DNA of 64,000 bases from Beaufortia kweichowensis (Eukaryota > Chordata > Actinopteri > Cypriniformes > Gastromyzontidae), in NCBI GenBank assembly GCA_019155185.1, contig CM032797.1:9472881-9536880 (forward strand), in the 5' to 3' direction. The position numbers and the translations under genes were made by a program. Position 1 is the stretch's first letter. The number at the start of each line of letters is the position of its first letter. Below the pieces are notes generated by a model. That model was not told where the DNA came from and did not search any database. It saw nothing but the letters and a program-made list of their open reading frames with translations. Below are positions 1-12,100 of this stretch, in pieces.

Positions 1-1
1 T

Positions 2-933
2 GCCCAGTTTCCCTTTATTCAAGGCATGGGATATAATTACAGCCCATATTTTTCAAAAGTTGTAGCTCTACCACCAGCAACGCAATACTTGGCACCTAGA
101 GAGAGTCCCATCATTAAGCCCACCCATGCCCCTGATACCAAGCTTTTGATGAGACCTACTCCATGTCCTTACATTTTTAGAACGTTAGCATCAAATGGTG
201 TCTCTTCTCAGCCTGCAAATATGCCACCTTTTGTACGCCCTTGGGAGCCTACAAAGCCACCACCTAGTTCTTTTCAAAATACACTAGTTGCTGAGCCTCT
301 TGCCCATTTATTTCAAAGCTTAAAGCCTCCTTTTTACCAGGCTGAGATGCAGCACTTTATTCCCCAGTGGGGACAACACATTGTTGGAACATTTTCTCAG
401 AACCAGCATGAAGTTTCTTTAAAACCCACAGTGCCCCCAGATCATGGCAAAAACCTTCCTAGGAATTACTGGTATCAGGCTGCTTCACATGCAAGCCCCG
501 CTATGTCTGATGCTCCTGACGAAGACTCAGAGCAAGCATCAATGCATCCGCCTATAAACGGTCATAATCCACTAGATCAGTCAACCACACCACCTCAACC
601 CAAGGAGACTCATGATGAGAACCCTCCAATGCAGCTGAACTTCGTACCAGCACACACTCATCTTTATGACCCTCAAAATGGGAAACCTAAAGTTCCTATT
701 TTTAGAGATGCTGATGCTGAACCATTTGACAGCTACTGGGTCCCTGCTGTTCAGTCAAACCAAAAAACTGTACACACTACCAAATACCCAGATGGTAAGT
801 TAACCAATTCTCTTAGTTTACGTTGTATATAATGACCAAAATGATGCACTGTAACCCCCAACATGTCTTTCTTTAAGGTTCTATGATGGGCCCACTCCGG
901 TTTGTCCTAAGGCACATGGAAAAACAGCAGTAA
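2..933 (+). CDS. 3' end of unrecognised proline-rich protein gene
   Basis: The reading frame is open from base 2, so the 5' part lies outside the window. One long exon runs to 794 and ends in GATG|GTAAGT. A second exon from 878 (TTTAAG acceptor, phase 1) adds about 18 residues and stops at TAA 931-933, closing on RFVLRHMEKQQ. The visible part is about 280 residues, rich in Pro, His, Asn and Gln, with many PxxP runs and an acidic patch (DAPDEDSEQ), few cysteines and no membrane segment. I recognise no domain. The composition suggests an intrinsically disordered, possibly extracellular or egg-coat-type protein, but that is a guess. It runs towards ahsg (convergent). The reality of the exon pair is well supported by length, phase and splice sites; the identity is unknown. 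Confidence 0.7.
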
Positions 934-1379
934 CTAATAAAAGTATAAAAGTGAAGACTCTTATTGGCTTTTCTTTGAAGAATGCCCATTTGTTGGCTAA
1001 TTTGTTGTAAACCACAGTGACTCAATGTCCACAATGTAATGTAAGCATACTCCTGTGTATTGTGTGACACATGCACATTTGATCAGCTGGTTATTCCAAA
1101 TTATTTGTCATACCCACATTCAGCCGTTTGATCCAAGCAGATCACAACAGCATCCATCCACTTGTTGTCTTAATGTTCAAATATATGGCTGATATGGAAA
1201 TACCAGACAAACAAATTAACTCTTGTGGGTGAATGCGAATCAGGTGGGTGGTCTAGCTGATATGCGGTTGGTGGACTGCTTATGAACTTAAACCATGTGG
1301 GGAAAAAATATGTAGAATTTGATTGATTGAAAGTTATTGGAGTGTTTGGTGTGCAAGTATTTCGAAGCTGAGGAGAACA

Positions 1380-1385
1380 AATAAA
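1380..1385 (+). terminator. candidate poly(A) signal of the proline-rich gene
   Basis: A canonical AATAAA lies about 450 bases after the stop codon at 933, a normal 3' UTR length for this gene. Other A/T-rich variants occur nearby, so the actual cleavage site is uncertain. Confidence 0.4.
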
Positions 1386-1678
1386 GATTGTTAAACGTTT
1401 TCATGAGTGAAAATTATTCTATATCTCAAGATTATGACTATAATTGAGTATTTAGAGTTTGTGTGTTATAAATTGCTTTTGATAATGTTTGGATTTTGAA
1501 TCCAAAAATGGGCCAAATTATGAAATCAAAACTAATTAAATTCTGTGCTCGTTGTAAAACATGTTACCCTTGTTGTACTCTATTGACATATTTGAGAGCA
1601 TTCAGATTCTTTCAGATTCTTTGATGTATTCTTTGCAATTCATGTTATTTTATGGTGTGAAATGTAAAATAACTAATA

Positions 1679-1733
1679 ATTAGTAGTACCAGTTTTGGTA
1701 TGAATGAGATACCAAAGAAAAACTGGTACTAAT
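1679..1733. repeat. imperfect inverted repeat (hairpin)
   Basis: Two arms of about 23-25 bases (left containing TACCAGTTTTGGTAT, right containing ATACCAAA and AACTGGTACTA) are reverse complements with a small bulge and a 7-base loop. It lies between convergent gene ends. It could be a small mobile-element remnant or a folded RNA. Confidence 0.6.
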
Positions 1734-1922
1734 AAACCATATTTTTAAAGTTGATTGAATAAAAACAGCCAGATGAATTACTGTAATGGAGCCATTTTGA
1801 TTCAGTTATTTTTAGACCAATATTTTTAACTAAACTATTAAAAATCAATAATGTGGAAACACTCACCAAAAACTGTTTAAAAACTGGATTTGTGCAAAGC
1901 CTTGATTAATCAAGCTAAACAT

Positions 1923-1928
1923 TTTATT
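1923..1928 (-). terminator. candidate poly(A) signal of ahsg
   Basis: TTTATT on the plus strand is AATAAA on the minus strand, about 170 bases after the ahsg stop codon. It is the nearest canonical signal on the correct strand. Confidence 0.4.
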
Positions 1929-2096
1929 ACATCACAGATAAAGTTTTTCTCCTGTTTCATACATTTATCTGCTTTGAAATAAAACATTTACAGACTACAC
2001 TTACAAGTTCAGTATACAGCTCGCTTTACCCTGTTATATGCAAAGACCTAAACAATGTTGTTATCTAAATAGGTTAGTTCACAGAATGTAAACAGG

Positions 2097-4195
2097 TCAG
2101 AAATGTTTCTTTTTTCCTGGACAGATAGGAACAAGGAGCATTGGCTCTAACTTAAGGGGTGTTTTATCAACCACTGCTGGTGCGTCTGCTGCCACGGGCG
2201 CTTCTGCTGCCACGGGCGCATCTGCTGCCACCGGCGCATCTGCTGCCACCGGCGCATCTGCTGCAGCCACCGGCGCATCTGCTGCCACCGGCGCATCTGC
2301 TGCAGCCACCAGCTCCTCTGCAGCCGCAACCTCCCTCTTCACAACAGGTGCCGCCTTTGGCACAACTAACTCGGCTGATTCAGCAGATTCAGCAGAGAGC
2401 AGGCCGCTCGCTGCCGGGTCATGGAGCACCGTCAGCTTGTGATGTCTGAGGCCATGGATGATTGGATTATGCTGAGGTCCAGAGGTGTGTGCGTGGAGAG
2501 GTTGTTGCATTCGCACCGTTGCGTTAACTGCTTGGGCCTGTCATGAAAGTTAAATGTAAAGTGTGTCATTTTTGTGCCACTATAAGCACCACAACATTGC
2601 AAACTATTTATTAGAATATCTGGTAATATTAAAATTCTGTGTCCTGATTGAAATGATGAGTTATTTACTGCATCAGGAAAGATGTTGCAGTCAACTTGGT
2701 TGAAACTGGCAGAACCTTCAGCTAGACAGAAGCCATGTATCTAAAAGTAGTAAGACATAAAGATTAGATGCTTTTACCCCTTTAAAAGATTGCATAAACA
2801 TTTGTTTTATTTGGAATAACATGCATGAATCGTGTGTAAAAATACCATGTTAATAGGGTCCATCTTGGTTTTATTATGACTTCAACCAAAACTATAAGCC
2901 AACAAATATTTACACAACTACACAAGTTTTATGTTAAGCAAGCTTACAGCGACAGTGTGATTCTGGGGGATGCATGTATCATCATCCTGACTCGTGCAGT
3001 TAGTGCTAATAATGGCATATTCTGCAAAGTATTTGTTTCCCCCAGCGACAACCTGCACAAAAGATAGAAAAGCCTGGTTAGAGCGTCATCTGACCTAAAG
3101 AGAGCTACAGATATTTTTTGTTCTATATACTTAACCTGTGATGCCAGTCGTCCGATTTCAAAAAGAGCAAATTTATAGTTCAGAGTGTGTTTTTCATTAA
3201 AGACATCTAAGGCGGCTCCAATGAGCTGGAGACCATCTGTATCATTTAAAGGAATAAGCTGTGGACAGCCTAGACATATGTCTTCAGCTGACTCTAGACA
3301 CAAAAGCAAAAGCAGACAATGTAAACAGATGAAAACCAGTATGTTTTTTACAGTGTGTTTTTGTTCTCTTACCTGTCTCTGTTTTACACTTGAATGCCAC
3401 AACAGACAGACCTTGAGTTGTGTTTGTAAGGGCAAAATCACAATCCGCCTCAACTGCCTGTAAGTGGATGACAATGATACTAGATTCTAGATCGTCATGT
3501 GATTCATTCAGTAAATGTTAATGAAGTAAAACTAGTTAGTAAAAAATAGACCTTACCGTTTGACGTTTCTGTCTGACCGGGCATTGGCTCAATGGTGTAG
3601 GGTCCAAGACATGACACGTAGTTTCCAGAAAATCTAACTCCAAGAGGTAAGTGTCTGCTTGACCAGGCTACAAAGACACACTGAAATTATTGCTCTATTT
3701 ATACTTATATTATTGATGATAATATTGGTATTATTTTAGAATAAATACACAAAAACACTATTAAAAAGTTCATGATGTCTTCATTGAAAAATAATTATTA
3801 TTTAAGAATTACAAACCAAAAATCTGGTACATGGCAAAGTCTTTAAACTGTTTAACAGGGTAACTGTGACATTTGCAGTTACACACACAATATGTCCCGC
3901 ATGTCACAAATATTAAATATTGAATATTTTCAGTGCATTAAAGAATAAAATGATGCACACAAAATGACAATCTTCACTGTCTTACCTTGGAAACGATCTT
4001 GATTTTCTCAATTTGATTCAGGGCATATTTGTAACCGTGGGTGTGCTGAGCATTAAGGAAATCCTCTGCCACCAGAGCCGCTGCTTCAGCCTCCGGGGAA
4101 TCACAGGGAGGTAAAGTGATGGTGGGCATCACCCCCTGTGCCCATGTCCCCATTACCAGGATCCCAACAACAGCGAGTGTAGCCCAGAGCTTCAT
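2097..4195 (-). CDS. ahsg: fetuin-A (alpha-2-HS-glycoprotein), two cystatin domains
   Basis: A secreted plasma glycoprotein of the cystatin superfamily; fetuin-A is known to bind calcium phosphate and inhibit ectopic mineralisation. Seven exons (minus): 4195-3986, 3667-3557, 3457-3373, 3293-3136, 3052-2948, 2740-2669, 2537-2097, giving 393 residues, all phases consistent. The 72-nt exon 2740-2669 is easy to miss but supplies two cysteines of the second cystatin domain (GFC, VDC). I chose the ATG at 4195, followed by a signal peptide (KLWATLAVVGILV..); the frame extends upstream only through a TTG. Domain 1 (about 25-125) has the fetuin signature LETTCHVLDPTPL; domain 2 is about 135-250, with NCT and NHT glycosylation sites. 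The tail has an Ala-Asp-Ala-Pro-Val repeat and ends CPGKKKHF, like mammalian CPGRIRHF. Fetuin-B is less likely. Which teleost paralogue (ahsg1/ahsg2) is not decided. Confidence 0.9.
2178..2315 (-). repeat. 18-bp coding minisatellite in ahsg last exon
   Basis: Seven or so near-identical 18-base units, some with a 3-base insertion, encode repeated A-D-A-P-V-A in the fetuin-A tail. Because each unit is a multiple of three, copy number can change without frame loss. The plus strand of the same tract is also open, giving a spurious Leu/Pro-rich ORF. Confidence 0.85.
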
Positions 4196-5625
4196 GCTGA
4201 AAAGCAATAACCTGAACTCCTAATGTGAATATGTGGGCAGAAAGTGACTAAGAGTTTAAGTTGTTCAATATATATATACCTTGTACTTTGTACACAATGT
4301 AAATGTAGACAATTCTGACATTATGCAAACGACACCAATGAACCATCTTTGAATGCCAAAGTAAATGAAGCTTAGCAAACTGAGTGGGTGTTCCGTTGAA
4401 ATTTGGTTTGGGGAAGCAAGGGTGATTTTAGACTTTGATCATGTCCTTAGTGGGATAAGTCAACTGTATGGAACGTGATTGAAATCACACAGTTTTTTGT
4501 GTTATTTGTGTCACTTAAAGTATAAACTATAAGCTGATAAAATATTTATCTGGTATAAAAAACATTTGATTTTAACTTTAAGAGAAAAAAAATATTGGTA
4601 ACTTCTAAAACTGTTTGCTGTTTTCTAGTGCTTATCAAAAACCCAATATTGAAAAGCAAACATAACATAATGTAAACTTGTTTTTCTAAAGTGCACTCAT
4701 TTGCCTTTGCATTTCAGACACACAATTACTGTGCATTCGGTTTGCAAAGTAATTATTATTGATATGTTATTTTATGATTATTATTCATTCTTTTTTTTTA
4801 AATGGACATCATATAAATAGCTTCATCATCTGTAGAGTTGATATTCTGAAAGCTAAAATAAAATAATAAAATGATTTACTATAATGTGTAATCATTTATT
4901 ACACAAATGTACAAAAATAGTACTTTTTCTTTTGTTATTTCTGTGAACACTTTGTTTTGTTGAATTGGTAAATTAACCATATTTTTATAATTAGTAAAAT
5001 ATATACTCATTTAATTCTATGAATGCAGATATGAAGCTTAAGAATTTAGCATTAATTATTGTAATAAATATAGAACTGCCAACTGCAAACAACAGTTAAT
5101 GATTAACAAATAAATAAATTTCTTTTCTTAAATAACACCAATACAATAGTTTTGTAACATGACTATTGACACATGGGTGTCATAATATGATTAATTAGAA
5201 TCTTGTTTTGAAGGTGAGATTATCATTTTAAGAATATTTTCAAAAATTTGAAAAAAAAAAAAAAAAAGGAAGGCACACAAAAAGGCTTTTTTGTTGTTAG
5301 ATGCTACAGATATATACAAATATAAATTGTTTTATTATTATAATTAGCTAATGCTGTTCTAGAATAATTTCCATTTGATTACTTGTCATTCAGCAGGTGC
5401 AAATAAAATGCTCCATTAGCACACAACCAGATGGCTGTAACCACCAAAGACAATATGTCCTTCAATATTCAGATTAGTTATTATAACCTATTTGGGTCTC
5501 ATAATGCAATTATGATCATTCAAAACAACCTTAAATTAAATGTAAATGTCTTTGTGTAATACTGAATGTCCATTCAGCATACTTAAAAAAGTCTTTCTCT
5601 GTGTCCCAAAAGTTTTGTTTAAGCC
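4196..5625. other. AT-rich spacer between ahsg promoter and crb1 3' end
   Basis: Contains the ahsg upstream region (a TATATATATA stretch near 4270) and the crb1 3' UTR. I searched the minus strand for a crumbs A-type cytoplasmic exon (a juxtamembrane FERM-binding stretch ending in ERLI) and saw none. A run of 17 A lies near 5252-5268. Confidence 0.5.
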
Positions 5626-8600
5626 CTATTCATCAATAGCCGCGTTCCATTCGATCTCTGGCTCATCATCCAAGCGCAGAATGAGGTATGACAACAGCTG
5701 GAAGATGTTCTGCCACAGCAGCAGGAACACATAGATGTAAAAGTCACTGACATCAATCTGACAGTGGTCACCTGCGAAGCTCATCTCACACACGCACTGG
5801 AACCTGTTGATCAGGTTCCGGCAGAAACCTCCATTAAGGCAGGGGTCAGACGCGCATTCGTCCACCTCCACCTCGCACCTGTCAAAACAACCAGCATTTC
5901 AGATATGTATATATTAACATAGGACTGTCTGGAATCTTGAAATAATTTTTATGGCTAAGACTACTTTGATGCTTTTTATGTCATGATTATATTTTGATAC
6001 TTTAGCCTGCATTCCCCAAAAAGAGGCACATATAAGGGGTGGATAAAACACTCATAGAAAAACAACTGGGGGAAATTATAATGCTCAGTATTGTGACTTT
6101 AGGAATGTATGTTCTGTTTACAGTTTCTGAATGAACTGAATTGCCTTAAAAGGACTTTGGCCAGACGTATTTGGAATCAACTGTAATTGTTGGCCATGGC
6201 ATTTACATCATGTGATGAGTGCTATTTGTGTGGATGACTTTCCATATTTAAATCACTCGCTTATTAGTTCAGTTCTGTTCAGTTTTATTTATCCTTTAGA
6301 AAATTGGTTTGTGCACATTAACACACATACAATTATACAATACTACAACATATGACATTAACAATGACAATAAGAGTCAATAATTACCACTGTTATTAAA
6401 ATATCCTTAAAAATTAGCTGAACTGAACCTGGATGCATAAGTGTCTGTTTACTGTGATAATATAGTTTGGGTTTAAAAGGCATATTGTTAGGAATCTTCT
6501 GTGGTTTCATATTCTTACCATTGTCCAGTGAATCCAGGTAGACAGTCACATGTATCCTCCACAGAAGAGCAATTTCCACCATTAAAACAGCTATAGTTCC
6601 ATTTCTCATTTCCACACACAGACACAGGAAGTTTAGGGAATCTAGACAAAAACAAAAAGAAAAGGCTTTTTACACATTCTTACAAATTCTTAAAGTAACA
6701 AGTTTGAACAGCAATTCACAACAGGAAATTAGGAATGACACATATTAGATACACATGTCTTTTTCTTGAATACCATACATAAAAGGAAACCTGTCAGATA
6801 AGTTTTTTGTGGTTGATTTAAAGAGGCAGTCAAATTTATGTCAATGGGACATTATAGAAAAATCATCTACAGCGCCACAATATATACAGTTTTACAAAAA
6901 GTTAAACTCACGGAAACCTGTCGATATACCATGGAAGTTCAGGCACTCGTTCTCTGAAAAATAAAATGGAATATTACACAGAACACTTACATTTCACTTG
7001 GACTTGCATTACACAATTACACATATTTTTCATAAAGTAGTTGCCAAAGTGATGTCCAGATAGTGTATTAGTACAGAAATTACTTATTAATACCCCCTCA
7101 GGTTACATTAATTGGACAAATTGTATTAGCCACAAAATTATTATTTAAATTAATATAATTATATATAAGCATTTTTTTTACAAAATAGATACAAAAATGC
7201 ATAGAAATACAAAGTGTAACGTTAATAAAGCATACATTGATTATAGTTAGTAATACTTGCTGATCCTATTTTCTAGTAATACTTTCGTCCAAAGATCCCT
7301 AAATTCTTCCCAATGCTGAGCTTTAGTTTACACATGAATACAAAGTTTTTAAGACATCTTTAATAAAATATGGTTTTAATAATTAATAAAAAGCCAATAT
7401 TTTAATTTGCCAAAGTTGGACATCCATCACTTTTGGCCAGGACTGAATATAATATTCCACAAAGTTGCAGCGAAATTAATATTTTAGAGATCTTAGAAGC
7501 ATGTAGTAATAAAAAACCTGCAGAAGGGTCCTGTTGTGTTTCTGGGGCAGAGGCATGCGTATCGTTTCAGACCTCTGAGACATGTTCCACCGTTACTGCA
7601 CTTGTGGTGAGCACATACATCCACCTCCCTGTCACAGCGCTGGCCACTGTAACCTACATCACATGAGCATTCATATCCTCCTGTGACCACCCTGCAGGTT
7701 CCATGAACACAAGGGTTTGATGTACAACTGTTTGCACTAAATTCACAGCTCTGGCCTTCCCAACCAGCTGGGCAATGACACATAAAAAGGTTAAACAGAT
7801 CTTCACAAACTCCTCCGTTCTGACAAGGATCAGGATTGCAGACGTTAGAGCCCCAGCAGCCCATATAGGAAGACCCAGAAGTTTTTAGGAAGAGCTCTAT
7901 TTGGGGTCTGGGTAGGTTCATCTCTGTATCGCTGTAGTACGGTAACACAAGGCCTCCGATTTCCACCAATCCAAGACAGCCAGCAAAGTTATCCCCAGAA
8001 TCTGATCCTAACCCCCCCAAGACGATGTCTACACCTTCTCTCAGGAAATCCAGATCTCCTGAGGTTGTATATGAGATGGAAGGCATCTCCCAATGCTCAT
8101 CCAGAACCATTCTCCATCTGGATGCTTGCAGGGCTGGACTGTCCATGCTAAAATACGCTCTGTGCCACTGGCCATCATTGACCAGGCTCAAGCTTTGCAC
8201 ATATAAATAGGTTCCTTTTTCACCCTGCAGTTTTAAAACCAGTCGTCCATCCTGGATTGAAATTGTAATGAACTGAGACTCCTGCTCAGCATGCAGTACA
8301 GTACTATTCTGCTTTCTGGTTCTAAAGTGTATTGAGATGTTACTGAGGTTTCGCCGTATGTTTCCATTGCCACGAAATGTGATTATGGGGCTGTCAGCAT
8401 GCAGACTTACATTGGCCACACCTGCAAAACAAACAGTAAAGAAACATCAATGCTTAAATATTTTTATTCTAAATCTTCGATCTAGAATGGCATATACGAT
8501 GAAGTACAAATTGTAGTTCACCAGATACAGCATTAATAAGCTGTATTTTTTATGAGAAATTATTATTTAGCAACTATATATTAAAAATTTTGTTTTTTAT

Positions 8601-9115
8601 TATGCAACTTCATGTCACATCTAATAATCAGGTTGAGCAAAATGATGAATTTGCTTAAAGCCCCTTTAATCAATCATTAAAACACTACATAGCGACACAA
8701 ATTATATCATGCAGCCATCATTTTCATACTTGCTTAAAGCAAATCTTAAATAATTTTCATTGTAAATATTTCCATATGTATGCTTCTATGTGTAACCGTA
8801 ATTTCTTTCAACTATTTTAAATGTTTATGCAAAAGTTTACTATTTTTTATGGATAGGTGTTGGATAGATAGCAGAACGTTTTTGCTTTTGAGTGTAAGTA
8901 ATACTCTAAAGCATTCCTTGCAACATGTGTTTATGTCATTAACAAGCTCCACTGCACCGTCTCAGGGCAAACACACATGTGGTGCGGTAAATCCAACAAA
9001 GGATAATCTTTCAGGCTTTCATAAATCCCCTGTAGTAGTATACTCTTTTCAACTGAGGTTAGATAGATGTGGCACAGATGCACTGCTGTGTAGACACAAA
9101 CCTTATTTGTATCTG

Positions 9116-9159
<44 letters not shown>

Positions 9160-12100
9160 GCACGCACGCACACACACACACACACTTACATTCAAAGCCC
9201 TGACTGTGTTCTTGACATATGGCAGTGGATGGACATGGTGACAGCTCACACCACCTGACTTCCTCACAGCGCTGTCCTGCTGTGTTGGGTGGACAGCTGC
9301 AGGTGAAATCATCCCACATGGAGTAACACACACCTCCGTTTAAACATGGATTGTTCTAGAAAAGACACTTAAAATCAGTATTTAAGATAATTATATTGCC
9401 TTTGCATTACATTTCTGAATTTGTCACAAAACTACATTATTTGGGATCAGTAGTCTATCAGGTGCTTACACTGCAGGAGTCATCACCAGTACATCCGCGC
9501 GTAACCTTCACCAAACTCTCGAGCCTGTAGGAGCTTACTGGGACGCTTATAGGGTAGAACTGCAGCCGTCTGGTATTTAAACGCAGATCTTGTACACAGC
9601 CCTTGAAATAGCCCCCAAAAGCCAGAGATGCCCGCCGGTCCGGCAAGCCCCCCACATGTACCGCATCTCCAGGGTGAATAAAAACACTGCGGATGGGAAT
9701 GCGACCTTGACTTTTGGCAGACAGGAACAGAGTCAGGAATTCTGGTTCCACAAGCACGGTTATGAGATGAAAGTGACCGTCGCTGACCGTTTCCCTTCCA
9801 AGCAGGCTTTCAAAGTTGTTGATTTGAACTTTGAGTTTTCCACCCTCCAGCCAGACACGAAGATACTGACTGGTGCTGTTGGAGAGAACCAGGAGCAACC
9901 CCTGGGGTCGGCGTGTGCGTACAAACATGGATAGTGTGAAACTGATACCCGGGTTGTCTTCCACTGTGAACGTAGCGTAACTTTCTGTATCTTTATTTCC
10001 AAACCTTGCAGTGACATACTCTAAGAAATGTGAAAATAAGCAGGTGTTAGAGAAGATACAATGAAACAATTTTCAATTTTGAATTTTTTTGCTATTTTAA
10101 ATGTTTGCAACATAATGCAGACATACATAATTAATCATCAGACTACAACAATAGTCTTATTTTTTGTTATGAGTAATAACACTACTAATAAAGACAAAAG
10201 TATAGTCTAAATCCCTATGAGACCAGAATTCAATAAACATATTCAAGTAAAACAGCATATATTGTTCGGTAAACATTTTCTATGTACGTCTTAGGTAAAT
10301 ATTAGTTCTGCTCAATAACTCAATTATAAAAGTAAGACACGAACAAGATATACATAAATCAGCTACTTTCTTGACATGACTTGTCCTATTTAAAGCATGG
10401 ATTAATCAGATGTCTTAATATCACGTTTCTTTAATCCACAATTCAGGTGTGGTTGTGTTTAACCTTCCTGCTGCATTCTGTTAGCATGTGTCTGGCTGTA
10501 TTTTCTCAGCACTGTAATCCCATTTTACGTCTCAACGCTAAATTGTCTCCCTCATAGGCACTAAATTTAGATGCTCTCCCTAAGCAGCCGTATCAATGAC
10601 GTCGTTTTAGAGATAAATGGCGACCAGAAGGGATGATCATTTATTCTTAATGACTTTAAGATTTATTCTTGTTCAAATATAATAAATTCAGAGCACAACC
10701 TAAAGTGGCTTTGCAAAATTAGACTCTTACTATGAATGTACCGTGAATGTTAAATGCATGCTTAGATGTAAATGTTCATTTCTTGATTCTTTAATCTGTT
10801 AATATGTCAGACACATATGTCTAACTACATTATATAATGTTTTGTTTATGTGAATAACTACACCTGCGTTTATCCTGCTAGGAGACCTGTGTCAGCTGAC
10901 TTTATATATCCACATTGACATTAAAGTCATTGCAGAAATAGCTCAGAAAAGTCAGTTCTGTGAAAAGGTCTTAAGAGTGTCACATTTTGCAGATGCAGAT
11001 GTGCAACATCATAATCTTTTTTTTCAAAGGTTGTCTGTGTTTTAAAATACCTAATTATGTTTCTTTTTATTCTACTACATGCAATCTTTGTCTTAACTGT
11101 AGTGTATGGTAATGTATTTAACAAACAATCATACCATCTACACAGTGCTCGCCCTCATACGGCCGATGGCATTCACAGTTAAAGCTCCTCCATCCTGTCT
11201 TGACACATCTGCCTCTGTTTTGGCATGGGTTTTCTTTGCACTGGTCCCCTTCATGACAGTCCTGTATAACATTAAACTGTTTAATAGGTGCCTGCAGACC
11301 TGATCCTGGCACTACCACATGGGAATTCAACCAAAAATCTTGCATACATCCCAGAAAGTTTGAAGCTGTCTGTTGATCTCCTGTTCCACCTATGTAGATA
11401 TTCTGAATCACAGTCAGCTCAGACAAACCTGAGCCCATTTCAGGATCTGCTTTGTCTATTTGTACTTCCATGTTACAGGTGACACCAGGGCAAGACGGAT
11501 CTTTAAGACTCAATCCAAGCACACTGTTGTGCAAGAAAGCCTTTACTGTGTGCCACAGGCCATCAGAGACCATCAAAGGGAGCTCTAGAAAAATCATTTC
11601 TGCATTTTGGTCTGTCTGCAACGTATGCCGCAGTCTTCCATTCACTAACTCCAGCGTGAGAAGCTGATCTTCAAGGTGGCATTGAAGCAGTGTGGCATTT
11701 GACTGCAATGTGCGAATACTCAGTGTGACGTTTAAAGGTTCGAGAACATTATTTAAGGGGGTTTGGACCTGCATGAACCCATTTTCCTCAAAAGAGAAGG
11801 TGGTGGAGGTCTGGCACTTTGTTCCAATGAAACCTTCAGGACAGATACAGCTGTATCTATGTCGCCCTTTATCCAGGTATGGAAAGCATGTGGCACCGTT
11901 CTGGCACCAGTGGCGTTCACACCCCAGCAGCAGTACGGTGCAGTTTGGTCCTCCGTAGAGGTGACCGTTTTGTCTTTCTTGGGAACAGTTACATGTGTAA
12001 TTTCCCTCCTGAATCTCGCATACCCCACTGTTCATACATGGGTTGGTATCACAGCCATTCTCATATTCCACACTGTCAACCCCTGAAACAGAAAGAAGCA

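Larger units (their letters stand above)
934..2096. other. intergenic / two convergent 3' UTRs
   Basis: This stretch holds the 3' UTR of the proline-rich gene (up to about 1400) and that of ahsg (from about 1900). No further coding exon was seen. The only structured element is an imperfect hairpin at 1679-1733. Confidence 0.5.

Noticed and set aside
2178..2315. Short regular repeats as a CRISPR-like array
   Set aside because: Contiguous 18-bp coding units without spacers, inside a fetuin exon in a vertebrate genome.
2159..2449. Leu/Pro-rich plus-strand ORF
   Set aside because: Antisense shadow of the ahsg Ala-Asp-Ala-Pro-Val minisatellite; openness follows from the repeat.
4195..4207. Upstream starts for ahsg (4207), zbtb41 (14449) and the secreted gene (57064)
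   Set aside because: Those codons are TTG, not ATG; the first ATG in each case gives a better signal peptide or family-like N-terminus.
4196..5600. Possible A-type crb1 cytoplasmic exon with ERLI
   Set aside because: Minus-strand reading of this AT-rich stretch showed no ERLI end or juxtamembrane FERM-binding stretch; no exon could be supported.
9458..9934. Plus-strand ORFs across 9590-9934 and 11688-12181
   Set aside because: Antisense shadows of crb1 LamG exons; no splice or start support.
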